In this document: positions 1 through 9,132 of the stretch, piece after piece
How the letters are laid out: every line of letters starts with the position of its first letter
Numbering within the stretch: the first letter of the stretch is position 1
Assembly (NCBI GenBank): GCA_900540625.1
Contig: UQGP01000002.1
Span: forward strand, 62,001 to 126,000
Direction: 5' to 3'
Source: an uncultured Porphyromonadaceae bacterium
Lineage (GTDB): Bacteria; Bacteroidota; Bacteroidia; Bacteroidales; Muribaculaceae
Length of the DNA stretch: 64,000 bases
Made by a program: the position numbers and the translations under genes
Notes under the pieces: generated by a model
Database searches by the model: none
Seen by the model: only the letters and a program-made list of their open reading frames with translations
Told to the model about the DNA's origin: nothing

Positions 1-301
1 CGATGTCCTCTCCATGCAATTGAGCGTAACATCCGGTAACTATGATTGCGGCCTGAGGGTAGCGACGATGCATCGACCTGATATATTGGCGACACTTACG
101 GTCTGCAGTTTCCGTAACCGAGCAACTATTGACCACGATTATATCCGGGGTCTCGCCACGGCCGATGGCACGTATTCCGCGTTGCGACATTAGGTCTTCT
201 ATAGTCGCTGTCTCGGCAAAATTGAGCTTGCACCCGAAAGTATGGTACAATGCCGTAGCTTCGGACGATTGATTGTGGTTGCTGTCGCACATATCGGTCA
301 T
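1..301 (-). CDS. mtaB: tRNA t6A37 methylthiotransferase MtaB, N-terminal part (cut by window edge)
   Basis: This is the first 100 residues of a radical-SAM methylthiotransferase; the rest lies beyond base 1. The UPF0004 N-terminal domain is clear, with its three conserved cysteines at C24 (HTFGCKLN), C60 (NSCSVTETAD) and C91 (VTGCYAQ). In the family these bind the auxiliary [4Fe-4S] cluster that supplies the sulfur. The 'TFGCKLN' wording fits MtaB (2-methylthio-t6A37 in ANN-decoding tRNAs) better than MiaB or RimO, but the radical-SAM CxxxCxxC motif is not visible here. An ATG three codons downstream at 292 is an alternative start. It is the last gene of the minus-strand run that begins with pyrE. 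Confidence 0.85.
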   Translation of the reverse strand, partial: MTDMCDSNHNQSSEATALYHTFGCKLNFAETATIEDLMSQRGIRAIGRGETPDIIVVNSCSVTETADRKCRQYIRSMHRRYPQAAIIVTGCYAQLHGEDI

Positions 302-368
302 TGTATATTATGTTTTGTCTGTTTCACTGATTACAATTTATTACCAATCACCATTCGTTTCGGGATAC

Positions 369-1859
369 CTAAAAATTGAAGTATATGAATGGTGCAACGT
401 CTTCGCCTCGCAATTGGAGCACGCATTGTACGACTACAATGAATATCAGCAGTTTGACTATCCAAGGCGAGCGGACAAACCACATAGCGGCCTTGTCCCA
501 AAAGGAGGTGGGAAGACAATGGGCGATTATAATTACGGACATAAGTATCAACCATAGATAGCGTACCGAGGCAAAGGGTATTATATAATCTACGGACAAA
601 TCCGAGAAGGTGTGCCCTATAATGGCGCACGAATCGCCGAAACTATCGGCGCGGAAAAACACCCATAGCAAGGCTACAACAGTCATTGTCAGCAGCCATG
701 AAAGGGCTTTGACTCCCCAATTGTCGCCAATCTTTCCGAGGAAAGGTCGGCAAGCCTTATGTATTGCCAGGCCGGCGCCATGCATTCCGCCCCAAAATAC
801 GAATTTCCATGACGCACCATGCCACAATCCGCCGATAAGCATCGTCGCCATATTGTTTACGTAAGTTCTCCGCTTCCCCTTGCGGTTGCCGCCAAGTGGT
901 ATGTACACATAATCGCGCAACCACGTGGAAAGCGATATGTGCCAGCGACGCCAAAAATCGGTAAGATTGCGCGACTTATACGGGAAATTGAAGTTCTTAG
1001 CCAGTCTGAAGCCCATAATCAGGGCGATACCTATTGCCATATCACTGTATCCTGAAAAGTCGCAGTATATTTGCATAGTATATCCGATGATGCCCATCAG
1101 GCATTCAAAGCCGCTGTAACCAGGCACGCCGGTGGCTGCATCTACACTGAATATCAAGTCATTGTATTGTGCTATATAGTCAGCGATAATGGCCTTCTTG
1201 ACCACTCCGAGTATTATAAGCCATAGCCCGAGATACATCATCGGACGTGTGGCATGGCGACTTTCGCGTATCTGCGGCAGAAAGTAATCGGCACGAACAA
1301 TAGGTCCGGCCACAAGTGCCGGGAAAAACGATAGGAAAAAGGCATACTCGAGCCACGTCTTGGTGGGCGCTACACGTCCTTTGTACACATCTACTATATA
1401 GCTGATAGACTGAAATGTATAGAAGGATATGCCCACAGGCAAAATGATATCCATAGGCTCGAAGTTGCCACCTACCATCTGCTGCCAATTCCACATAAAG
1501 AAATTGGCGTACTTGAAATAGCAAAGTATACCCAATGAGGTGGTCACCGAGAGTGCCACACATAATCGACGCCTCAGACGTGACCGGACACGCACAAGCA
1601 CACGAGACATTGTCCAGTCTATCAATGATGTAGCCACTAACAGAAAGACAAAGAATCCACTGCTTTTATAGTAAAAGAACAGCGAGAAAGCCACCACAAA
1701 ACTTACCATCTGCCACAATCGGTCGCGCAGCATTGCAAAGACCGGGATAAAGACGATAAACAATGCCCAAAACACTCCGCTGCTGAAGAGCATAGGCTCG
1801 CCCGGAGTGTAGGTCAGCTGTTCTAATATGTTGTGTATTATCGTCGAAATATCTGCCAT
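369..1859 (-). CDS. MBOAT-family membrane O-acyltransferase (AlgI/PatA-like)
   Basis: A 496-residue polytopic membrane protein of the MBOAT family, which moves acyl (usually acetyl) groups across the inner membrane for O-acylation of surface polysaccharides or peptidoglycan. The family hallmarks are visible: FWRRWHISLS (302-311, with H307) followed by WLRDYVYIPLGGNRKG, and the near-invariant histidine H347 in GGLWHGAS. Length matches AlgI-type enzymes. The gene lies 45 bp downstream of an SGNH hydrolase on the same strand, the usual partnership in alginate (AlgI/AlgJ/AlgX) and peptidoglycan (PatA/PatB) O-acetylation. The acceptor polymer cannot be read from the sequence, and no glycan synthesis genes lie next to it. 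Confidence 0.9.
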   Translation of the reverse strand: MADISTIIHNILEQLTYTPGEPMLFSSGVFWALFIVFIPVFAMLRDRLWQMVSFVVAFSLFFYYKSSGFFVFLLVATSLIDWTMSRVLVRVRSRLRRRLCVALSVTTSLGILCYFKYANFFMWNWQQMVGGNFEPMDIILPVGISFYTFQSISYIVDVYKGRVAPTKTWLEYAFFLSFFPALVAGPIVRADYFLPQIRESRHATRPMMYLGLWLIILGVVKKAIIADYIAQYNDLIFSVDAATGVPGYSGFECLMGIIGYTMQIYCDFSGYSDMAIGIALIMGFRLAKNFNFPYKSRNLTDFWRRWHISLSTWLRDYVYIPLGGNRKGKRRTYVNNMATMLIGGLWHGASWKFVFWGGMHGAGLAIHKACRPFLGKIGDNWGVKALSWLLTMTVVALLWVFFRADSFGDSCAIIGHTFSDLSVDYIIPFASVRYLWLILMSVIIIAHCLPTSFWDKAAMWFVRSPWIVKLLIFIVVVQCVLQLRGEDVAPFIYFNF

Positions 1860-1904
1860 TTGTTGTTGTCTGACGACGGCTTGACCTTCAGATTCTTATG
1901 TTTA

Positions 1905-2705
1905 TTACTTTTGCGGTTGGTGTACAAATATTCGCTTGGGACGCCCTGTCGCGGTCTTGGGGCGCGACATTTTTATGGGATGTGCGCAGTGTTGCGGCAT
2001 CCACCGGGCCACCGAATCCATCCATTGGATAGCGGAGTCGTGCGTGGGATGCGCACCGTCCTTGGCTCTGTCAAAATGCATACCACGGCTCAGGAAGAAT
2101 GATCCGGCCGGGACATTTGCGGCAATCAAGTCGTTGATACCGGTATCGTCTTTCCAGTTGGGCGGACCTATCCATACAAAGGGTATTTTGCCTACTTCCT
2201 TGACTATCTGCTTGACATATCGGTCACGCTTGGATACGATGTCGCGCACAAACAATTCATTGGCACCGAGGCATATAAAGATATAGTCCGGATGTAAGCG
2301 TTGCACGTATGAGGCCAAACGGCCGCTACGTCCCCAAATCTCACTGGTACTGCTGTACCATATCACCGAATACAATGTATGACCGTTGGCCGAAGCATAG
2401 GCGGCCAAACGCGGTGAAAGACCTTCGAGCATCGAGTCTCCGATAAACAGAATGGTCTTGGGCAATGTATCTGTTTTAACAGCCTTAGTCGCAGGACGTG
2501 TCTTCGTCACGCGGGCTGCCGCTCCGGAGACTGAAGCGGCATTCGCCTTACCGCCCTTCTTGGCATCGGCCGTCAGCGTGGGCACTATCTTGGAGGACTT
2601 TAGCGTATGCCCGCATATCTCAATAGTATCGAAGGTGGACAGCACCGCAAAAAATGCAAATGCCGTCACCAGCAACAGCCAAAGTCCTAAGTAGTTGCGT
2701 CGCAT
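1905..2705 (-). CDS. membrane-anchored SGNH/GDSL hydrolase, partner of the MBOAT protein
   Basis: 266 residues. A single N-terminal hydrophobic segment (about 7-24) anchors it with the enzyme outside. A low-complexity Ala/Lys/Thr linker (about 45-80) leads into an SGNH fold: block I GDS with S91, block III GANE (147-150), and block V DGAH with D216/H219. Such proteins paired with MBOAT transporters act as O-acetyltransferases or esterases on extracytoplasmic glycans. It ends 45 bp before the MBOAT gene and starts 67 bp after the lipoprotein gene. Acetyltransferase versus esterase activity cannot be decided from sequence. Confidence 0.82.
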   Translation of the reverse strand: MRRNYLGLWLLLVTAFAFFAVLSTFDTIEICGHTLKSSKIVPTLTADAKKGGKANAASVSGAAARVTKTRPATKAVKTDTLPKTILFIGDSMLEGLSPRLAAYASANGHTLYSVIWYSSTSEIWGRSGRLASYVQRLHPDYIFICLGANELFVRDIVSKRDRYVKQIVKEVGKIPFVWIGPPNWKDDTGINDLIAANVPAGSFFLSRGMHFDRAKDGAHPTHDSAIQWMDSVARWMPQHCAHPIKMSRPKTATGRPKRIFVHQPQK

Positions 2706-2772
2706 CGTTGTATGATTGGATATTATTCTTTGTTAGAGGGTTACGTTGACGATATTCGTTGTCGGTAAAATG

Positions 2773-3288
2773 CTATCTGGCTATGACATAACTTACGCCG
2801 GGGTTGTGATAGACGTTGTAGCGCGTCAACCCGTATCCAAGTCTGGCAGCATCACCCGAAAGGGGTGATCCCTCATTGGCAAACACGTCGTAAGTGCTCT
2901 TGCATTTAGGGCATTTGGCTACAGAGGTCTCTTTGTCTATCTCGACACGCACATCGGCCTTACCTTCGACGGGACAAGCCAAATCGTATGCCTGAGGATT
3001 ACCGAAAACATCGGATACAAGCAACACTCCACCATAACCGGTAAATGTGGTGGAGGTGTAAGGGAAGTCCGCCGGGACCTTGAGCGTCCTTATAAATCGG
3101 CGTGACTGCATAGCTCCGGAAACGCCGTAAGTAATCCAGCCGCCGGGGTCGCTGAACACTATCTGCACCGGTACGGCCGGCAGGCGTTTATTGTCTACGG
3201 TATCACATCCGGACATCATTGCCGAAATCGCAGCCACACACAGTGGCATCATCAGACGCATAATCCGGTGTGTAAACATTGTACTCAT
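2773..3288 (-). CDS. lipoprotein with a Cys-rich, Rieske-like patch
   Basis: 171 residues. The signal peptide ends in a lipobox (SAMMSGC), so it is probably a periplasm-facing lipoprotein. The C-terminal half has DLACPVEG and, about 23 residues on, KCPKCKSTYDVF, then GSPLSG. This layout recalls Rieske-like domains, in which two loops face each other, but the CxH pairs of a true Rieske cluster are absent: the motifs are Cys-Pro and CxxC. It may bind zinc, or be a cluster-less relic. The start overlaps the argH stop by 4 bp (ATGA), implying translational coupling. I do not recognise a characterised function. Confidence 0.7.
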   Translation of the reverse strand: MSTMFTHRIMRLMMPLCVAAISAMMSGCDTVDNKRLPAVPVQIVFSDPGGWITYGVSGAMQSRRFIRTLKVPADFPYTSTTFTGYGGVLLVSDVFGNPQAYDLACPVEGKADVRVEIDKETSVAKCPKCKSTYDVFANEGSPLSGDAARLGYGLTRYNVYHNPGVSYVIAR

Positions 3289-4634
3289 TTCTTACCCAGC
3301 AATTTATCTACAGCCTCGTGGTACGAGAAATCAAATTCGCCCACCACAGCATCAAGCATCGTAAGTATACGGTCGTTAGACAGATTGCCGATGGATCCGA
3401 GGTGCGTATGGTGCATCCCGGCAGCCGCAGATTCAGCGTCAAAGGTCCCGGCTTCGACCTCAAGGCCCACTTGTCGATAAGCATCTCGGAAGGGCGTTCC
3501 GTCAAGGACTCGACGATTGACCTCCTCCACACTATACATTGCCGCATATCGCGGATCAAGGCGCGCCACATCCCGGACCTTCATACCTTCTATCATTGCG
3601 TCCACCATCGTCAAAATGTCTTCCAGACGGTCAAACGATGGCAGGAAGCTTTCCTTGATAAGTTGCAGGTCTCGCGAATAGCCCAACGGTAGATTATTGG
3701 TAATCAAGGTGATTTCCATCGGTAATGCTTGCAGGCGATTGCAGTAGGCACGTGTCAACTCAAATACATCGGGATTCTTCTTGTGCGGCATTATAGATGA
3801 CCCGGTGGTGTACCTATCTTCAAGTTTCACAAATCCGTAGTTCTGCGAATTGAACAGGCAGACATCTCCGGCAAGGCGGCTGATAGTGGCGGCTATATTA
3901 GCCATAGCCGTGGCCACGATACGCTCGCTCTTGCCACGTCCCATTTGCGCATATATCACATTGACCACCGGCGAAGCAAATCCCATAAGCCGCGTAGTCA
4001 TATCGCGGTCCAGCGGGAAAGAGGAGCCGTAACCGGCGGCTGACCCGAGAGGATTTCGATTGACGATATCGAAAGCGGCACGAAGTGTGCGCAAATCATC
4101 GACCAGAGCCTCGGCATACGCGCCCAGCCACAGCCCCGCGGACGAGGGCATAGCAACCTGCGCATGGGTATATCCGGGTATAATAATGTCGCGATAGCGC
4201 TCCGATACACGTACAAGTGTGCGCGAAAATCGCTCGGTCAGATGCACCAATCGCTCTATGCGATCGCGCATCATCAATTTGAGGTCTACAAGCACCTGGT
4301 CGTTGCGCGAGCGTCCTGAATGTATCTTCTTGCCCACATCGCCAAGACGCTGTGTAAGCATAAGTTCAACTTGCGAATGAACGTCTTCGACGTGCTCGGC
4401 TATGGCAAATTTGCCGGCTTCGATTTCGACATAAATCTCGCGTAAAGCCGTCGTCAGCACCTCCAATTCGGACGCATCAAGCAGCCCGATGCTTTGCAAC
4501 ATCGTGATATGCGCCAGCGACCCTATGACATCATACGGCGCAAGGTACATATCCATCTCACGGTCACGGCCGACGGTGTAACGCTCGACTTCGGCGTCTA
4601 CGTCGACGTTTTTCTGCCAGAGTTTACTGCGCAT
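3285..4634 (-). CDS. argH: argininosuccinate lyase
   Basis: 449 residues, full length. It splits argininosuccinate into arginine and fumarate, the last step of arginine synthesis, in the cytosol. The fumarase/aspartase superfamily signature GSSIMPHKKNP is at 278-288 and contains the flexible catalytic-serine loop. HSGRSRND (105-112) and TPGYTH-like IIPGYTHAQ (151-159) are further family motifs. The start overlaps the upstream SRPBCC gene by 11 bp and the end overlaps the lipoprotein by 4 bp. No other arginine genes lie in the window, so argH is separated from the rest of its pathway. Confidence 0.97.
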   Translation of the reverse strand: MRSKLWQKNVDVDAEVERYTVGRDREMDMYLAPYDVIGSLAHITMLQSIGLLDASELEVLTTALREIYVEIEAGKFAIAEHVEDVHSQVELMLTQRLGDVGKKIHSGRSRNDQVLVDLKLMMRDRIERLVHLTERFSRTLVRVSERYRDIIIPGYTHAQVAMPSSAGLWLGAYAEALVDDLRTLRAAFDIVNRNPLGSAAGYGSSFPLDRDMTTRLMGFASPVVNVIYAQMGRGKSERIVATAMANIAATISRLAGDVCLFNSQNYGFVKLEDRYTTGSSIMPHKKNPDVFELTRAYCNRLQALPMEITLITNNLPLGYSRDLQLIKESFLPSFDRLEDILTMVDAMIEGMKVRDVARLDPRYAAMYSVEEVNRRVLDGTPFRDAYRQVGLEVEAGTFDAESAAAGMHHTHLGSIGNLSNDRILTMLDAVVGEFDFSYHEAVDKLLGKK

Positions 4635-5052
4635 CTACTGAAGCCAGTCGGGCAATAAGCAACCCAAATTGATCGGCCGCCTGCTGCAAGTGCGGAGACA
4701 CCAACGGGCGAAGCATCACCGGGATATTTATGTCTATAGCGGTCTCTATCTCTGTGGCGGCATTGTCTTCTACGCCTTTCAGATTGACATTTATTGTCAT
4801 AGGCAGCATTCCGCCGGCGCCTAAGACTATGCGCTCGGTTGTACATTCCTGCACTTCCATACGCACATTACCCACCTTGGAATTATTTACCACGATGGCA
4901 GCCTTTTCGAAAGACACCTGCCCTATGTTTTTGCGCTGCTCCTCGGGCAGCTTTTCCAGCAAACCTTCCAGAGTCGAGAGGTCGCTGAAACGTGCGGCAA
5001 TGGCCTCGGGTGTGGTCTCCACGCGCACGGCTTTACCTTTATATATTGCCAT
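4624..5052 (-). CDS. SRPBCC (START-like) family protein of unknown role
   Basis: 142 residues, no signal peptide and no membrane segment, so cytosolic. The pattern fits the polyketide-cyclase/START-like SRPBCC fold: an N-terminal strand (YKGKAVRVETTPEAIAARFSD), a middle series of alternating strands, and a long C-terminal helix after 'INIPVMLRPLVSPHLQQAADQFG'. Proteins of this fold bind small hydrophobic ligands, but nothing indicates which. It lies between pyrE (61 bp upstream) and argH (11-bp overlap), so it is probably co-transcribed with them. Function not recognised. Confidence 0.72.
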   Translation of the reverse strand: MAIYKGKAVRVETTPEAIAARFSDLSTLEGLLEKLPEEQRKNIGQVSFEKAAIVVNNSKVGNVRMEVQECTTERIVLGAGGMLPMTINVNLKGVEDNAATEIETAIDINIPVMLRPLVSPHLQQAADQFGLLIARLASVDAQ

Positions 5053-5113
5053 TAAATGATATTCTAAACGTTATTATTCAATTTGATAGAACCTTTTTGA
5101 CCTTTCGTATGGC

Positions 5114-5758
5114 TCAACCCAAAGCCCCGGGCAGCCAATTGGCCGGATCTTTGCGCCACGCCTGCAGCGTCTCCACATCCGTGGGCTTGATATATCCGGT
5201 ATCAAGGGCCGATTCTATCATTGTGTCATAGTCGCACAATGTCACAAGACGCACATCTTCTTTCTTGAAGGCCTTGGTGGCTATCGGGAAACCGTACGTG
5301 AACATTGCCGCCATACCCAGCACTTCGCCACCGGCCATACGTACTGCATCCACAGCCTTCAGCGAACTGCGACCCGTCGACACAAGGTCTTCGATGATTA
5401 CGACATTTTTGCCCGGTATAAGGTTGCCTTCGATCAGATTTTCAAGTCCGTGGTCCTTAGGCGTCGAGCGCACGTAGATATACGGCACGCTCAAGAGGTC
5501 GGCCACAAGTGCGCCCTGCGCTATGGCGCCGGTGGCAACACCGGCTATATAGTCCGGCATCCCGAAATTCTCGACAATCAGTCGCGCCAGTTCGATTTTT
5601 ATGAACGAGCGGATCTCGGGATACGACAATGTCTTGCGATTGTCCGTATATATAGGACTGTTCCAACCCGAGGCCCATGTGAAGGCGTTGTCCGGCTGGA
5701 GATTGATTGCACTGATAGACAGCAATTTATCTGCCAACAGTCGTGCTACTTGTTTCAT
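5114..5758 (-). CDS. pyrE: orotate phosphoribosyltransferase
   Basis: 214 residues, usual length. It joins orotate to PRPP to make orotidine 5'-phosphate in pyrimidine synthesis. The PRPP-binding signature is VVIIEDLVSTGRSS (about 119-132), and the flexible-loop region YVRSTPKDHG (95-104) carries the conserved Lys and His. It is the first gene of a minus-strand run that continues through argH to mtaB. A -7 box TATCTTTG sits about 31 bp upstream of the ATG, so the leader is very short and leaves little room for attenuator-type control. Confidence 0.96.
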   Translation of the reverse strand: MKQVARLLADKLLSISAINLQPDNAFTWASGWNSPIYTDNRKTLSYPEIRSFIKIELARLIVENFGMPDYIAGVATGAIAQGALVADLLSVPYIYVRSTPKDHGLENLIEGNLIPGKNVVIIEDLVSTGRSSLKAVDAVRMAGGEVLGMAAMFTYGFPIATKAFKKEDVRLVTLCDYDTMIESALDTGYIKPTDVETLQAWRKDPANWLPGALG

Positions 5759-5788
5759 CTATATTTTTATTGTTTCTGAATGTACGCA

Positions 5789-5796
5789 CAAAGATA
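5789..5796 (-). promoter_or_regulatory. Bacteroidetes -7 box for pyrE
   Basis: On the minus strand the bases read TATCTTTG, a full match to the Bacteroidetes sigma-A -7 consensus TAnnTTTG, 31 bp before the pyrE ATG. No clear TTTG -33 box is seen at the 19-21 bp spacing. Confidence 0.65.
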
Positions 5797-5927
5797 CGCA
5801 TTTTTCCCGACATCGCCATCTAATACCGACGGCACCCGACGCCGCCTCACGGCCGCTATACAATACATCGTTCGTCCGATAGGCACGAGCAAGGATTTTG
5901 GATTGCCGAAAATCCGTGGGAAATGAG

Positions 5928-5935
5928 TACCTTTG
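5928..5935 (+). promoter_or_regulatory. -7 box for the pseudouridine synthase/fmt/rarA run
   Basis: TACCTTTG matches TAnnTTTG exactly, 73 bp before the ATG at 6008. A partial -33 (ATTG, 5902-5905) lies 22 bp upstream. It is divergent from the pyrE box about 130 bp away. Confidence 0.6.
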
Positions 5936-6007
5936 TAGTCCGGGAACAGCTCTTCCGGAATAAAACGTTACACAAAAACAGACAGCAACCGAAGCATATC
6001 CAAAACA

Positions 6008-6742
6008 ATGGAAGTACTGTACGAGGACAACCATATAGTCATAGTCAATAAGTCGCCGGGCGAAATCGTCCAAGGCGACAAGACGGGCGACACTCCGTTG
6101 AGCGAAATCGTCAAGGCTTGGCTCAAGACCAAATACGACAAGCCGGGCGAAGTGTTTTTGGGCGTAGTACACCGATTGGACCGTCCCGTAGGCGGTGTCG
6201 TCGTCTTTGCCAAGACATCCAAGGCGCTGTCACGACTCAATGCCATGCTTCGCGACGGCCTGATACATAAAACTTATTGGGCCATAAGCCGCAACAACCC
6301 TCCTCGGCAGCAAGATTCTTTGACACATTATATTACCACCCGCGAAGCGTCCAACAAGTCTTACGCCAACGATACTCTGCGCCCGGGCAGCAAGGAAGCC
6401 AAACTTAATTACCGTGTCTTGGCTCGCGGAGACCATTACTCTCTCATTGAAGTGCAGTTGCTGACAGGACGTAAGCACCAAATACGAGTACAATTGGCGG
6501 CCATAGGCTGTCCGATTAAAGGCGACCTCAAATATGGAGACCGTCGCTCGAATCCCGATGGAAGCATCTCGCTGCTGGCGCGACGCATAGTCTTTGAGCA
6601 TCCGGTGTCGCATATCACTATAGATGTCACCGCCCCGGTCCCGAACGACCCTCTATGGCACGCGCTCGAAACGGCCGCCACACAGGCCGAAACAGTGCAG
6701 AACACTGCCACTCCAACCCCAACATCTCAAAATCCTCAATAG
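6008..6742 (+). CDS. RluA-family RNA pseudouridine synthase
   Basis: 244 residues. It isomerises uridine to pseudouridine in rRNA or tRNA. The catalytic motif HRLDRPVGG (55-63) holds the nucleophile D58, and GRKHQIRVQLA (about 155-165) is the second RluA signature. The protein begins directly with the catalytic domain (VLYEDNHIVIVNK), so the N-terminal S4 RNA-binding domain of RluC and RluD is missing, as in RluA and TruC-type enzymes. The exact target uridine cannot be assigned. The last ~20 residues are Thr/Pro/Gln-rich and probably disordered. fmt starts 2 bp after the stop. Confidence 0.92.
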   Translation: MEVLYEDNHIVIVNKSPGEIVQGDKTGDTPLSEIVKAWLKTKYDKPGEVFLGVVHRLDRPVGGVVVFAKTSKALSRLNAMLRDGLIHKTYWAISRNNPPRQQDSLTHYITTREASNKSYANDTLRPGSKEAKLNYRVLARGDHYSLIEVQLLTGRKHQIRVQLAAIGCPIKGDLKYGDRRSNPDGSISLLARRIVFEHPVSHITIDVTAPVPNDPLWHALETAATQAETVQNTATPTPTSQNPQ

Positions 6743-6744
6743 CG

Positions 6745-7719
6745 ATGGAAAAGAAAGACCTCAAGATAGTATTCCTGGGTACTCCCGATTTCGCCGTACC
6801 CAGTCTGGACCGCATAGTATCATCCGGCTACAACGTTGTGGGCGTGGTTACTATGCCCGACAAACCCGCAGGCCGCGGACACCGTATGTATATGTCGCCG
6901 GTCAAGGAATACGCGTTGGCGCACGGGCTGCATCTGATGCAACCGGAAAAACTGCGCGACCCGGCTTTTGTGAACGAGTTGCAAAGCCTCAACGCCGATT
7001 TGTTTGTAGTCATTGCCTTCCGTATGCTCCCGCAAGTAGTGTGGCAAATGCCTCGCCTCGGTACGTTCAATCTGCACGCATCGCTACTGCCGGACTATCG
7101 CGGCGCGGCGCCCATCAACTGGGCCGTTATCAATGGCGATAAGCGCACGGGCGTCACCACATTCTTCCTTAAGCACGAAATAGACACCGGAGATGTCATA
7201 GACCAATGCGCCATAGAAATCGCCGATGAGGATAATGTAGGCTCCGTGCACGACCGACTGATGGCCCTGGGTGCCGATCTGGTAGAACGCACTTTGGCTC
7301 ATATCGTGGCCGGAGACCTCAAAACCACACCGCAAAGTGCTATGACTTCGGAACAGTGCCGCCCCGCGCCCAAGATTTTCCGCGAAACATGCCATATTGA
7401 TTGGACTCGCCCGGCCGTGGAGGTACACAACCTCGTTCGCGGTCTCTCGCCCTACCCCGGCGCTTGGACCACGCTGTGCGCCGACAATTTGACACCTACC
7501 GATTTCAAAATTTTTGACTCTCGCGTAGATGATGCCGTCGTCAATGCGGTCCCCGGTACGATGATCGCCGAAGCGGACAAACTCGGTGTGGTATGCGGAG
7601 ACCGGCGCATACTGCATATCCTCAGTTTACAAGCCACAGGCAAGCGTCGTATGGATACGGATGCATACCTGCGTGGCGCACGATTGGCCAATCCGCGCAT
7701 AGTTGATACGGCCCGGTGA
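6745..7719 (+). CDS. fmt: methionyl-tRNA formyltransferase
   Basis: 324 residues from the ATG at 6745, 2 bp after the previous stop. The reading frame stays open further upstream, but that part overlaps the preceding gene and lacks homology, so this start is preferred. The enzyme formylates Met-tRNAfMet using 10-formyl-THF. The N-terminal formyltransferase domain shows VFLGTPDFAVPSL, the catalytic N109 and H111 in FNLHASLLPDYRGAAPI, and D147 in HEIDTGD. The C-terminal OB-like domain begins near residue 205. Length and motif order are normal. Confidence 0.96.
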   Translation: MEKKDLKIVFLGTPDFAVPSLDRIVSSGYNVVGVVTMPDKPAGRGHRMYMSPVKEYALAHGLHLMQPEKLRDPAFVNELQSLNADLFVVIAFRMLPQVVWQMPRLGTFNLHASLLPDYRGAAPINWAVINGDKRTGVTTFFLKHEIDTGDVIDQCAIEIADEDNVGSVHDRLMALGADLVERTLAHIVAGDLKTTPQSAMTSEQCRPAPKIFRETCHIDWTRPAVEVHNLVRGLSPYPGAWTTLCADNLTPTDFKIFDSRVDDAVVNAVPGTMIAEADKLGVVCGDRRILHILSLQATGKRRMDTDAYLRGARLANPRIVDTAR

Positions 7720-7770
7720 CATTGCCCGGCCAAGTTATTATACCTCTAACGACAGATACTTACAACCGAA

Positions 7771-9060
7771 ATGTTAGCTCCTCTTGCCGAAAGGCTGCGC
7801 CCTACCACACTCGACCAATATGTCGGGCAGACCCATCTCGTCGGACCCGGTGGCATAATCCGCCGTATGATTGAGACGGGCAATATCGCATCTTTCATCC
7901 TCTGGGGTCCTCCCGGGGTGGGCAAAACCACATTGGCACGCATCATTTCGCAGACCATTAATGCCCCGTTCTACACCATCTCGGCGGTTACTGCCGGGGT
8001 CAAAGAAGTGCGTGAGGTCATCGACAGGTGTCGTCGCGATGCCGGCAGTATGTTTGGCCAAGGCGCTCGTCCGATATTGTTCATCGACGAAATACATCGA
8101 TTCAGCAAGTCTCAACAAGACAGCCTATTGGGCGCCGTCGAGAGCGGAATTGTCACGCTGATAGGCGCGACTACCGAAAATCCGTCTTTCGAAGTTATTC
8201 GACCGCTGCTGTCGCGCGCCCAAGTATACACTCTGCGCCCCTTGGAGGAAGCCGAGCTGAAAACGCTGCTCGACCGCGCTATCTCCGAAGACGAAGTGCT
8301 GTCCAAGCGCCAAGTACAAGTACACGAAACCACCGCACTATTCCGGTATGCCGGCGGCGATGCACGCAAATTGCTCAACATACTTGACTTGCTGGAACAA
8401 TCCACCGCCCATGCCCAACCTATAGTGATTGACGATGCCACCGTCACCGATCGCCTGCAAGAAAACCCTATGGCTTACGACAAAGACGGCGAAATGCACT
8501 ACGATATCATCTCGGCTTTTATCAAGAGCATACGCGGCAGCGACCCCGATGCCGCCGTGTATTGGCTGGCTCGTATGCTGGCCGGTGGCGAGGACGTCCT
8601 ATTCATTGCCCGACGTTTGGTCATATTGGCCGGCGAAGATATAGGGCTGGCCAACCCAAACGCGTTATTGCTGGCCAACGCCACCTTTGACATCGTGCAT
8701 AAAGTCGGAATGCCGGAGGCACGTATACCGCTTAGCGAATGTGCCATATACTTGGCCACGAGTGCCAAAAGCAATAGTGCATACCTGGCCATAGACGCCG
8801 CCCTTGCCGAAGTGCGCAGTTCAGGCAACCTGCCTGTGCCGCTGCACCTGCGCAACGCCCCGACATCGCTGATGAAGAAACTCGGCTATGGCGCCCAGTA
8901 CAAGTACTCGCACGATTATCCGGGACATTTTGTCCGCCAGCAATTCCTCCCCGACAGCATCGCCGATGCTCGCTTCTGGACTCCGGCGCCCAATGCCGCC
9001 GAAGACCGCATGGCCGCCACCCAGCAGCAGCGCTGGGGCAATCCCAAGCAGACAAAATAA
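7771..9060 (+). CDS. rarA: replication-associated recombination protein A (MgsA/RarA AAA+ ATPase)
   Basis: 429 residues. A clamp-loader-like AAA+ ATPase that acts at stalled replication forks. Walker A is GPPGVGKTT (46-54) and Walker B is FIDEIHRF (about 108-115), followed by sensor 1 in GATTENPSFEV. The C-terminal helical and tetramerisation region is present (YLATSAKSNSAYLAI, and near the end YKYSHDYPGHFVRQQFLPD). It starts 51 bp after fmt. The terminal ~25 residues are Ala/Gln-rich. Confidence 0.95.
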   Translation: MLAPLAERLRPTTLDQYVGQTHLVGPGGIIRRMIETGNIASFILWGPPGVGKTTLARIISQTINAPFYTISAVTAGVKEVREVIDRCRRDAGSMFGQGARPILFIDEIHRFSKSQQDSLLGAVESGIVTLIGATTENPSFEVIRPLLSRAQVYTLRPLEEAELKTLLDRAISEDEVLSKRQVQVHETTALFRYAGGDARKLLNILDLLEQSTAHAQPIVIDDATVTDRLQENPMAYDKDGEMHYDIISAFIKSIRGSDPDAAVYWLARMLAGGEDVLFIARRLVILAGEDIGLANPNALLLANATFDIVHKVGMPEARIPLSECAIYLATSAKSNSAYLAIDAALAEVRSSGNLPVPLHLRNAPTSLMKKLGYGAQYKYSHDYPGHFVRQQFLPDSIADARFWTPAPNAAEDRMAATQQQRWGNPKQTK

Positions 9061-9132
9061 AGAGGCCAAAAATTTGACGACCAAACAATCTCGGATGACT
9101 TAGAAGACCGGGGTTAGCACAACACACTTGAA

